From JANLWK01 sp031364505 (GTDB lineage: Bacteria; Eisenbacteria; RBG-16-71-46): 8,737 nt of DNA. Below, one piece after another: positions 1 through 6,045 of the stretch (positions are counted from its first letter, which is position 1; the number at the start of each line of letters is the position of its first letter). The stretch spans positions 1 to 8,737 of the forward strand of contig JANLWK010000186.1 of assembly GCA_031364505.1 (NCBI GenBank). Reading direction: 5' to 3'. The position numbers and the translations under genes were made by a program. Below the pieces are notes generated by a model. It was not told where the DNA came from. It did no database searches and worked only from the letters and a program-made list of their open reading frames with translations.

Positions 1-2249
1 ATGGCCTCGCGATTGGGGACGATGTCGACGTACTCGCGCCCGGTCTGCCGTTCGGCGAACGTGCTGCGGGTACCCGGCACCTGACGGAGCATGCCCTCGA
101 GGTTCACGCTGATGCGCTCGATCTCGTTCAGGTCCTCGCCAAACACTTTGATCCCCACCGGTGTGCGGACTCCGGTCGAGAGCATGTCGATCCGCGTGCG
201 GATCGGCGGCGCAATCGCGATCTGGTAGCCGGGCATTTGCAGCGCGGCATCCAGGTCGCGCGACAGTTCCGACAACGTGCGCGCCTGCTGCTCCGGCCAC
301 ACCCAGCGCAGGACGGGCTTCGTCCAGTTGGGTGCGCGCTTGCCGTACCAGCGCGGCGTGAAGCGCTTCGGCCACTCGGCGCGCGGGCGCAACGCGATGA
401 CCGATTCGATCATGTCCAGCTGGGCCGGATCGGTGGCCGTCTCCGCCCGGCCCGCCTTCCCGTGCACGGATGCGACCTCGGGGAACCGCATGATGATGCG
501 GTCCTGGGCAGTCAACGCCCGCCGGGCCTCCTCGATCGCAATGCCCGGAAAGGTGGTCGGCATGACGAGCAGCGAGCCCTCGTCGAGCGGTGGCATGAAC
601 TCGGAACCAAGTCGCAGCATCACCGGCACCGTCGCGAGCAGGAGACCCATTGCGGCAAGGAGCACGACGATCCGGAATCGCACGACCCGCATCGCGATGG
701 GGCGGTAGAGTGCGCTGAGAATCCGACTGACGGGGTTGGTCGCCTCGGTGCGGAATTTGCCCTTCAACAGGAGCACCATCAGCGGCGGCGCGAGCGTGAT
801 GGAGAGGATGGCGGCTGAGAACATGGCGAACGTCTTCGTGAACGCGAGCGGCCTGAAGAGCTTCCCCGCCTGTCCGGCCAAGGTGAAGATGGGTAGGAAG
901 CTGATCGTGATCAGCAACAGCGAGAAGAAGATCGGCCTGCCCACCTCTTTGCACGCATCGACGATGACCTGTTTTCGATCGGACCCCGGCGCTGCGGCCG
1001 CGAGCCGCACATGCGCGTTCTCGATCAGCACGATGACCGCGTCGGCCAACTCGCCGATGGCGATGGCGATCCCGCCGAGCGACATGATGTTGGACGACAG
1101 GCCCAGATACCGGATCGCGATGAATGAGAGCAGCACGGAGAGCGGCAGCACGATCATTACGACCACCGCCGATCGCGCGTGGAACAGGAAAATGAGGCAA
1201 ATGAGCGTGACGATGATGGCCTGCTGGACCAATGTGTTCGTCAGCGTCTTGACGGACCCGAGGATCAGCTCCGATCGATTGTAGGTGGGAATCAGGCGGA
1301 CGCCGTCGGGAAGGCGCAGCGTGACGATCTCGGCCTCGAGCGCCTGGATGACCTGCAGCGCGTTGGAGCCAACCCGCATCACGACGATGCCTCCCACCGC
1401 TTCTCCGGTCCCGTTCCAATCGGCGGCACCGCGACGAATCTCCGGCCCATAGCGAACGCTCGCGACGTCACCGAGCCGGATGGGTGTGCCGCCGGGGCCG
1501 ACCGTCACGACGCTCTGCTCGAGATCCGCCAGCGCCTTGACGTAGCCGCGCCCGCGGAGGACGTACTCGCGACCGGCCAGTTCGAGCACGCGTGCGCCCA
1601 CTTCAGCGTTGGCGTCACGAACGGATCGCGTGACATCGGTCAGCGTGAGCCCGAAGCCGACCAGCCGGTCGGGGTCGACCACGATCTGGTACTGGCGCTC
1701 GAATCCGCCGAGCGAGGCGACTTCCGCCACGCCAGCAACCGCCTGCAGCGCGGGACGGATGGTGAAGTCCTGCAGGGCCCGAAGTTCGGCGAGATCCATC
1801 CGTCCGCTGCTGTCCTTCAAGACGTACTGGTAGACCCAGCCCAAACCACTCGCGTCGGGCCCGAGTGTCGGGGAGACATCGGGCGGCAGCAATTGCCGCA
1901 CGCGCCCCATCTGCTCGAGCACGCGCGTGCGCGCCCAATAGATGTCCGTGCCGTCGCGGAAAATCGCGTACGTGAAGCTCATGCCGAACATCGAATAGCC
2001 GCGCACCGTCTTGATGCCCGGCGTACTCTGCAGAGCGCGGACCAGCGGATACGTGATCTGGTCCTCGACCAGATCGGGGCTGCGGCCCATCCACTCGGTG
2101 AAGACGATGACTTGCGGATCGGAGAGGTCCGGTAGGGCATCGAGTGGCGTCTTGCGGACCGAATCAACCGCCCACAGCGCGAGCACCAACACTACCCCGA
2201 ACACCAGCCACCGGTGGCGAACCGAAAGCTCGATGATGCGCTCGACCAT
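1..2249 (-). CDS. cusA: CusA-type Cu(I)/Ag(I) efflux RND permease, C-terminus cut by window edge
   Basis: Inner-membrane, proton-driven pump of the heavy-metal (HME) RND family, expected to export Cu(I)/Ag(I) through the CusB/TolC-type partners encoded just upstream. 749 residues are visible with no stop before the window edge; E. coli CusA is about 1047, so roughly 300 C-terminal residues are missing. The start ATG has a GGAAG ribosome site 8 bases upstream. TM1 is near residues 13-30, followed by the family-typical LPDLSDPQVIV, VEDQITYP and TDIYWARTRVLEQ stretches. In TM4, IAIAIGELADAVIVLIENAH carries D403, the counterpart of the essential E. coli D405. The periplasmic metal triad is intact: M563 (VMPTTFPG), M613 (QLDMIES) and M689 (RIDMLSTG), matching E. 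coli M573, M623 and M672 as I recall them. A Trp/Arg-rich insertion of about 27 residues lies between the last two. Family assignment is firm; Cu/Ag specificity is inferred from the triad. Confidence 0.95.
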   Translation of the reverse strand, partial: MVERIIELSVRHRWLVFGVVLVLALWAVDSVRKTPLDALPDLSDPQVIVFTEWMGRSPDLVEDQITYPLVRALQSTPGIKTVRGYSMFGMSFTYAIFRDGTDIYWARTRVLEQMGRVRQLLPPDVSPTLGPDASGLGWVYQYVLKDSSGRMDLAELRALQDFTIRPALQAVAGVAEVASLGGFERQYQIVVDPDRLVGFGLTLTDVTRSVRDANAEVGARVLELAGREYVLRGRGYVKALADLEQSVVTVGPGGTPIRLGDVASVRYGPEIRRGAADWNGTGEAVGGIVVMRVGSNALQVIQALEAEIVTLRLPDGVRLIPTYNRSELILGSVKTLTNTLVQQAIIVTLICLIFLFHARSAVVVMIVLPLSVLLSFIAIRYLGLSSNIMSLGGIAIAIGELADAVIVLIENAHVRLAAAAPGSDRKQVIVDACKEVGRPIFFSLLLITISFLPIFTLAGQAGKLFRPLAFTKTFAMFSAAILSITLAPPLMVLLLKGKFRTEATNPVSRILSALYRPIAMRVVRFRIVVLLAAMGLLLATVPVMLRLGSEFMPPLDEGSLLVMPTTFPGIAIEEARRALTAQDRIIMRFPEVASVHGKAGRAETATDPAQLDMIESVIALRPRAEWPKRFTPRWYGKRAPNWTKPVLRWVWPEQQARTLSELSRDLDAALQMPGYQIAIAPPIRTRIDMLSTGVRTPVGIKVFGEDLNEIERISVNLEGMLRQVPGTRSTFAERQTGREYVDIVPNREA

Positions 2250-2254
2250 GAGAG

Positions 2255-3505
2255 TTACTTCCGATGGCCTGAGTGCGGGTCTGGGACGGGGGTCGCCGGA
2301 GTCTTCTGAGGACGCGCCGCCCCCCCGTGGCTGCTGTGCCCGCCGCCACCGCCGGTGGCGCGGAGCCGACTCTCCGAGTCCAGAAGGAACACGCCCGAGG
2401 CCGCGATCCGTTCGCCTTCCTTGAGACCGGAGCGAACTTCGACGCGATCAGCCAGCTGCACGCCGAGCGTGACCGCGCGCGGCTCGAACTGATCACCGGT
2501 GGCGACGAAGACGTGTTGTTGCGTCCCGGTGTCGACCAGCGCGTCACGCGGCACGGTGATCACATCCTGTCCGGCCGATTCAAAAGCGACCGTGCCATAG
2601 AGGCCCGGCCTGAGCCCGCCGCCGGGATTGGCCGCCGAGAGGCGGACTCGCAGCGTGCGCGTGCGTTCGGTGAGAGTCGGATAGACGAAGTCGACGCGTG
2701 CCGCGAACGGTGGACGGCCCGACGCCGGGAAGTCGAGCAGGGCGGTCATTCCGACGCGAATCGCGGGAATGCTTGCCTCCGGCACTTCGGCGAGAATCCA
2801 CACGCGGGACAGGTCGGCAATCGTGAGCAACGTCGTCGACGGATCCACGGACGTACCGACCGTGACGCCTCGGTTCACGACCACCCCGCTTCGGGGGGCG
2901 ACCACCGTAACCAGGCGCTTCGGCTCGCCGGTCTGTTCAATGGCGCCGATTTCCGCCGACGTCATTCCGAGGACGGTCAGCCGCGTGCGACCGCTTGCCA
3001 CGACGACGCTCGTGATCCCCGAGGCCGACGTTGACTTCCGAGCGGCCAGGTATTCCGTTTGGGACGAGAGGAGTTCCTGCGAGAAGACTCGTGCGAGCGG
3101 CTGACCCGCCCGAACCATCTCTCCAGTGGTGTTGACATTGAGTTGTTCGACCCATCCCGCCACTCGAGTGTGCACGTGCGAAATCCTCGATTCGTCTGGC
3201 ACGACGGTGGCGACAGCACGAACCGCCTGAGTCAGTGATTCGCGCTTGACCACCTCGAGGCGGATGCCGAGTTCTTGAAGCGTCGACGCCGTGACGATGA
3301 CCGGAACGCGACCGTGCGAAGCCCCGGAGTCTGTGTTGGTCACGGCCGTCGGGGCGACCCTCGCCGCGGTCGCCTCTCCGCCAGGCGTGAACGGCCACGC
3401 CTCGCGGGCGTGCTGCACCCACAGGGCTCCGGTGAACACCACGGCAGTCCCCACGGCGGCGGCCATCGGCGCGGCGAGTCGGTGAAGTCGGGTGAAAGGG
3501 GTCAT
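2255..3505 (-). CDS. cusB: CusB-like periplasmic adaptor (membrane fusion) subunit
   Basis: Periplasmic adaptor of an RND efflux complex, 416 residues, linking the inner-membrane pump to the outer-membrane channel. A hydrophobic N-terminal segment (about 13-31) anchors or exports it. The first half of the lipoyl/barrel-sandwich domain is near 106-145 (SHVHTRVAGWVEQLNVNTTG) and the second near 198-232 (TVVAPRSGVVVNRGVTVGTS), with a short helical hairpin between them. The beta-barrel (232-310) contains DLSRVWILAEVPE and GLRPGLYGTV, and the membrane-proximal domain follows (VPRDALVDTG, LKEGERIAASGVFLLDSESR). The ATG at 3505 is preferred over an in-frame start at 3553 because it overlaps the channel gene's stop as ATGA and has GAGG 10 bases upstream. 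Unlike E. coli CusB there is no Met cluster in the N-terminal region, and there is no HMBD domain. The C-terminus is a Gly/His-rich tail (GGGGGHSSHGG near 385-395; PDPHSGHRK at the end) that could bind metal. Confidence 0.93.
   Translation of the reverse strand: MTPFTRLHRLAAPMAAAVGTAVVFTGALWVQHAREAWPFTPGGEATAARVAPTAVTNTDSGASHGRVPVIVTASTLQELGIRLEVVKRESLTQAVRAVATVVPDESRISHVHTRVAGWVEQLNVNTTGEMVRAGQPLARVFSQELLSSQTEYLAARKSTSASGITSVVVASGRTRLTVLGMTSAEIGAIEQTGEPKRLVTVVAPRSGVVVNRGVTVGTSVDPSTTLLTIADLSRVWILAEVPEASIPAIRVGMTALLDFPASGRPPFAARVDFVYPTLTERTRTLRVRLSAANPGGGLRPGLYGTVAFESAGQDVITVPRDALVDTGTQQHVFVATGDQFEPRAVTLGVQLADRVEVRSGLKEGERIAASGVFLLDSESRLRATGGGGGHSSHGGAARPQKTPATPVPDPHSGHRK
2258..2262 (-). promoter_or_regulatory. 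Ribosome binding site of the CusA-type permease gene
   Basis: GGAAG on the minus strand, formed by the last two sense codons of the adaptor gene (CGG AAG before TAA), 8 bases upstream of the permease ATG. Because it sits inside the preceding gene with only 5 bases between stop and start, translation of the two subunits is probably linked. Confidence 0.7.
3502..3505 (-). promoter_or_regulatory. ATGA stop-start overlap coupling the channel and adaptor genes
   Basis: Read on the minus strand these four bases are ATGA: the ATG of the adaptor (3505-3503) overlaps the TGA of the channel gene (3504-3502). This arrangement usually gives translational coupling. A GAGG at 3516-3519, inside the channel gene's last codons and 10 bases before the ATG, can serve as the ribosome site. 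It decides the adaptor start against the longer in-frame option at 3553. Confidence 0.85.
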
Positions 3506-4764
3506 CGGATGATCGCCTCGTACGATCCAATGGCGCGCCCGAGGCGCGCCCACGCAAGGCCAAGTTCGGTGTCAGCGGCAATCAGGTCGGACTGGACCTG
3601 CCACAGCGCCTGCACGGCTTCAATCACGCTGACGAGCGGCAACTGGCCCGACGCGTAGCCCGCGACGGCGGGTTCGATCACCATTCGTGCGCGCGGCAGT
3701 ACATCGCTGCCGAGCGCCGCCTGCCGATCGTGGGCCGCCTGGAGCTGGTTCACGGCAACCGCCGCATCGCCCTCGATCATCCGGGTCATCGCGCGCAGAT
3801 CCGCTTCGGACATCGCGCGCATCGCCTTCGCTTCGTCGACCCCGGCGCGCAGCCTGTTCCGCCAGATGGGCAAGCTCACACCCACCATCGCCATCCAGCC
3901 CCGGCCCTCGGCCATGGTGTAGGCCGGCCCGGTGCGAATCATCGCCATGGGGCGGAACATGTCGCGCATCACGAGCACCTCTGCCTCCGCGCGCGCGACT
4001 TCGGCGCGGCCTCCCGCAAGCTCCGGACGGGACGTCAGCGCAGTCTTGATCGCGGGCCAGGAGGGAATCGGCTGCACCAACGCGACGGGCGCCAGCGGCG
4101 GGACAGGCGTGTCCGCGTCCTGGGCCAGGCTCGTATTGAGCATCGCTTCGGCGCCGCGCACGTCACTGGGCAGCGCCTTCGCGAATGCCTCCAACCGCGC
4201 AACCTCGACCTCCGCGCGCAGCACGTCGGCTTGCGGGGCCGTTCCGCTCGCGTACCGCGCGTTTGCAGCCGACACGACGTCACGCGCAAAGACGATCTGT
4301 TCGGTGACCAGCGCCGCCGTGCGGCGACGCTCCTGCAGCATCAGGAAGGCATTGACAGCCTGAACCCCCACGTCCAGCGTCGTCCGGCCCGCATCCGCGC
4401 GAAGTCGCTCGAGATCCGCCCGTGCGGAGGCTCGACGATGCCCGCGGATTCCGGACAGTGGAAATCGTTGTTCGAGTGTGACACTCACATCCGCGCCGTC
4501 CATCATGAACGGCTTATGGTCGAGCGAGGGAGCGATCATCGGGTCTTCGAGCGCTGATGCGATGATCGGCCGCGCCTCTCCGGCGCGCGTGCGCGCGCGC
4601 GCGGCCTGTATCTCGTCTCTCCGCTCGCTGGCGACCCGAATCACGTCGGCAAGGCTCAGCGGCGACGGGAGTGCGGACGCCGTCTGGGCCCCCGCCTGGA
4701 TCGGCAAGAGCGTCGCCGCAATGGCCAACAGAAGTGCGGATCGAAGACCGTTGGAACGCGTCAT
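3502..4764 (-). CDS. TolC-family outer-membrane efflux channel (CusC-like by context)
   Basis: Outer-membrane channel component of the tripartite metal efflux complex, 420 residues. A cleavable signal peptide is visible (hydrophobic 9-20, likely cut after the AGA at 24-26, before Q27). No lipobox cysteine is present, so unlike E. coli CusC it does not look lipidated. The mature protein is mostly Ala/Arg/Glu-rich amphipathic helix with the internal duplication typical of OEP proteins: ARYASGTAPQADVLRAEVEV near 169-188 and AGYASGQLPLVSVIEAVQAL near 368-387. A beta segment with VSVTLEQRFPLSG (93-105) has its partner at MVGVSLPIWRNR (293-304). Residues 266-293 hold seven methionines, which is notable in a putative copper system. 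The stop overlaps the cusB-like start by 4 bases. The ribosome site is poor, with no clear purine run 5-12 bases upstream of the ATG. TolC family is firm; CusC-type function follows from its neighbours. Confidence 0.92.
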   Translation of the reverse strand: MTRSNGLRSALLLAIAATLLPIQAGAQTASALPSPLSLADVIRVASERRDEIQAARARTRAGEARPIIASALEDPMIAPSLDHKPFMMDGADVSVTLEQRFPLSGIRGHRRASARADLERLRADAGRTTLDVGVQAVNAFLMLQERRRTAALVTEQIVFARDVVSAANARYASGTAPQADVLRAEVEVARLEAFAKALPSDVRGAEAMLNTSLAQDADTPVPPLAPVALVQPIPSWPAIKTALTSRPELAGGRAEVARAEAEVLVMRDMFRPMAMIRTGPAYTMAEGRGWMAMVGVSLPIWRNRLRAGVDEAKAMRAMSEADLRAMTRMIEGDAAVAVNQLQAAHDRQAALGSDVLPRARMVIEPAVAGYASGQLPLVSVIEAVQALWQVQSDLIAADTELGLAWARLGRAIGSYEAIIR

Positions 4765-4874
4765 GTCAATTGCCGCATGCCATCAAATGACCGAGCGCGA
4801 AGCGGTGCGCGGCCATGCCCATTGATGGGGGCCATCCCACGTGCTGAATCCCGAAATGCCAAGAGCGCCTCGGC
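4765..4874 (-). other. 110-base non-coding gap before the channel-adaptor-pump genes
   Basis: The longest gap in the window. On the minus strand it holds a possible weak sigma-70-like pair: TTGGCA (4857-4862) and TGGGAT (4834-4839), 17 bases apart. The -10 box matches the consensus at only three of six positions. No T-rich terminator follows the small Cys/His gene, and there is no clear metal-regulator operator such as a long dyad. An imperfect short dyad (CCCAT/ATGGG) lies near its middle. The gap could contain an internal promoter for the efflux genes or simply be an operon spacer. Confidence 0.35.
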
Positions 4875-5303
4875 TCATTTCACGCCTGGAAGCACCGCCA
4901 CGGATTGCACTTGGAGTGCAACATTCGCTCTGCGTCGATACAGCATTCCCTTCACCTGGACGCGCTTGCCCACGTGGGGAAGCACCAGTTCATTCTGGTT
5001 TGCGTAGTGCTTCCGCGCGAGCAGCGGATATATCGTCCCCGACGATTCCTCCAGGAATGCCAACCCCTGCCCGCCCTTCGCACACTTCGTGGCACAGTCA
5101 GCGTGATCGAGCCCTCGACTCTCATGAATGAAGAAACACTGGGGATCGATGATCTCTCCGACGAGAACGACGCTGGAATACTGTGGCGTGCCGGCTGGTA
5201 CCGTCGCGGCAGTCCTGCCGGGGCGGGCGACGGCTACTGCCGTCGCGCATAGCATGGCCATACCGATGGCGATGTTTCTCGCGTTAACGATTACAACGCT
5301 CAT
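4875..5303 (-). CDS. Small secreted Cys/His protein of unknown function, possible OB-like C-terminal half
   Basis: 142 residues; I cannot name its function. An uncleaved or cleaved export signal is likely (hydrophobic 11-25, AVAVA just before R27). The mature part has three sections: VVLVGEIIDPQC (45-56); a Cys/His cluster made of C56, H60, H67, C70 and C74 with spacing C-x10-H-x2-C-x3-C and the string HADCATKCAKGG; then a mixed beta region (GTIYPLLARKHYANQ, VGKRVQVKGMLYRRRANVAL) that resembles an OB-type small barrel. The GE-x-ID-x-x-C ... H-x-x-C-x-x-x-C-A layout resembles a group of unnamed bacterial secreted proteins I have seen before, usually without assigned function. Metal or haem binding by the cluster is a guess from the residues and the copper-efflux context. 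The start is well supported by GAGGAG 7 bases upstream. It lies 45 bases after the DUF305 gene and 110 before the channel gene, in the same direction. Confidence 0.85.
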   Translation of the reverse strand: MSVVIVNARNIAIGMAMLCATAVAVARPGRTAATVPAGTPQYSSVVLVGEIIDPQCFFIHESRGLDHADCATKCAKGGQGLAFLEESSGTIYPLLARKHYANQNELVLPHVGKRVQVKGMLYRRRANVALQVQSVAVLPGVK

Positions 5304-5310
5304 GGAATCA

Positions 5311-5316
5311 CTCCTC
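5311..5316 (-). promoter_or_regulatory. Ribosome binding site of the small Cys/His protein
   Basis: GAGGAG on the minus strand, 7 bases before the ATG at 5303. It is the strongest ribosome site in the window and supports this start for the unknown secreted protein. Confidence 0.75.
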
Positions 5317-5348
5317 GCGCTCGCCCCGACAATCGGCAGGGTGTCCGG

Positions 5349-6032
5349 CTATTGCTTCCTCTGTTCCAGGGCCATTCCGCACTTCGGACAGACCCCGGGG
5401 CGATCCTGGACGACCTCCGGATGCATCGGACACGTGTAGGCCACGGCGCTGCGGGTGGACGACCGGCTGGATGAGGGGCACTTCTGGTACCACTGGCACA
5501 ACCAGCCATTCATCTGCTCGATTTCACTCGCCTGCGCCGACCTCATGTGACGACACCGATCCTTCAGCGCTTCGTGTGTGGCCTTGCCTTCACACGTCCT
5601 GGCCATGTCGACGGCCATGGCGTGGTGTTTGACCATCATCTTCATGAAGGCGATCTCGAACCGCGATCCCGTCAATGTCTCCAGACTCTTGGCTCCCGGC
5701 ATCGCGGCCGGTCGGCCCCGGTACGACATGCCATACCAATCCCGCAGCCATCGCTGCATGGTGTCGACCTCGGCTCGCTGGGCGCTGCCAATGTCCGCAC
5801 ACATCGACTTGAGTTCATCGTGCGTCGCACGGGTCGCACAAAGCTTTCCCATGTCGATTGCAGCAAGGTGATGATCGATCATCCCTTTCAAGAAGCCGCG
5901 TTCAAACGGCTTCGCTGCCTGGGCCTTGGTGGCGCTTGAAGGATGAGCATGTGCATCATGCGCCAGCGCGGATCCACGCGAACCACACATCACCATTACG
6001 ACAGCGGACCAGATCGTCAGTTGTCTGCGCAT
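5349..6032 (-). CDS. Periplasmic DUF305 protein (tandem domain) with C-terminal HMBD heavy-metal-binding domain
   Basis: 227 residues, exported: the signal peptide is about residues 1-24 (hydrophobic 6-16, ALA before H25), and the mature N-terminus is HDAHAH. Two copies of a DUF305 four-helix-type unit follow at 42-101 and 124-183. They align without gaps and share 26 of 60 residues, including the HH pair (H54/H55 and H136/H137), DM, C65/C147, ATH, C78/C160 and the closing W-Y. The C-terminus (199-223) is a heavy-metal-binding domain: YTCPMHPEV, then GVCPKCGMAL, with C201, M203, H204, C215, C218 and M220. DUF305 proteins include the copper-binding CopM of Synechocystis, so a periplasmic copper-binding or delivery role is likely; direct handover to the downstream Cus complex is inference. 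GGAG lies 7 bases before the ATG. The gene begins 13 bases after the upstream permease stop, consistent with co-transcription. Confidence 0.92.
   Translation of the reverse strand: MRRQLTIWSAVVMVMCGSRGSALAHDAHAHPSSATKAQAAKPFERGFLKGMIDHHLAAIDMGKLCATRATHDELKSMCADIGSAQRAEVDTMQRWLRDWYGMSYRGRPAAMPGAKSLETLTGSRFEIAFMKMMVKHHAMAVDMARTCEGKATHEALKDRCRHMRSAQASEIEQMNGWLCQWYQKCPSSSRSSTRSAVAYTCPMHPEVVQDRPGVCPKCGMALEQRKQ
5364..5438 (-). other. HMBD heavy-metal-binding domain fused to the DUF305 protein
   Basis: Encodes residues 199-223, a compact Y-T-C-P-M-H-P-E-V ... C-P-K-C-G-M-A-L module of the kind found at the N-terminus of many CusB-like adaptors and some copper P-type ATPases. Here it is the C-terminal end of a DUF305 protein, joined by a Ser/Arg-rich linker (CPSSSRSSTRSA). 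Confidence 0.85.
5484..5663 (-). repeat. DUF305 unit 2 (protein-level tandem copy)
   Basis: Encodes residues 124-183. It holds M133, H136, H137, M143, C147, H153, C160, M163 and M174, and it is richer in methionine at its start (FMKMMVKHHAM) than unit 1. The HH, DM, C, ATH and C positions match unit 1 exactly. Confidence 0.85.
5730..5909 (-). repeat. DUF305 unit 1 (protein-level tandem copy)
   Basis: Encodes residues 42-101 of the DUF305-HMBD protein. It holds M51, H54, H55, M61, C65, H71, C78, E88 and M92. It aligns without gaps to the second unit 82 residues later and shares 26 of 60 positions, including nearly all the potential metal ligands. Confidence 0.85.
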
Positions 6033-6039
6033 CTGTGTT

Positions 6040-6043
6040 CTCC
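6040..6043 (-). promoter_or_regulatory. Ribosome binding site of the DUF305-HMBD gene
   Basis: GGAG on the minus strand, 7 bases before the ATG at 6032, within the 13-base gap after the upstream permease stop. The gap is too short for a promoter, so this gene depends on transcription from the permease gene or further upstream. Confidence 0.7.
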
Positions 6044-6045
6044 GT

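Noticed and set aside
1179..2135. Plus-strand open frame (318 codons) opposite the CusA-type gene
   Set aside because: Low-complexity Asp/Arg/His/Ala composition, no domain, fully antisense to conserved coding sequence.
3506..3553. Longer N-terminus for the adaptor, starting at 3553
   Set aside because: The added 16 residues would put an Arg/His-rich stretch before the export segment and overlap the channel gene deeply. The ATGA overlap with GAGG upstream is the better start.
4766..4783. Six-codon reading frame (M-A-C-G-N-stop) ending one base before the channel gene ATG, as a possible leader peptide
   Set aside because: No ribosome site of its own, and so short a frame is expected by chance.
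4800..4850. Short dyad (CCCAT/ATGGG) in the 110-base gap as a terminator or operator
   Set aside because: The stem is only 4-5 bases with a minimal loop and no following T run; too weak to call.
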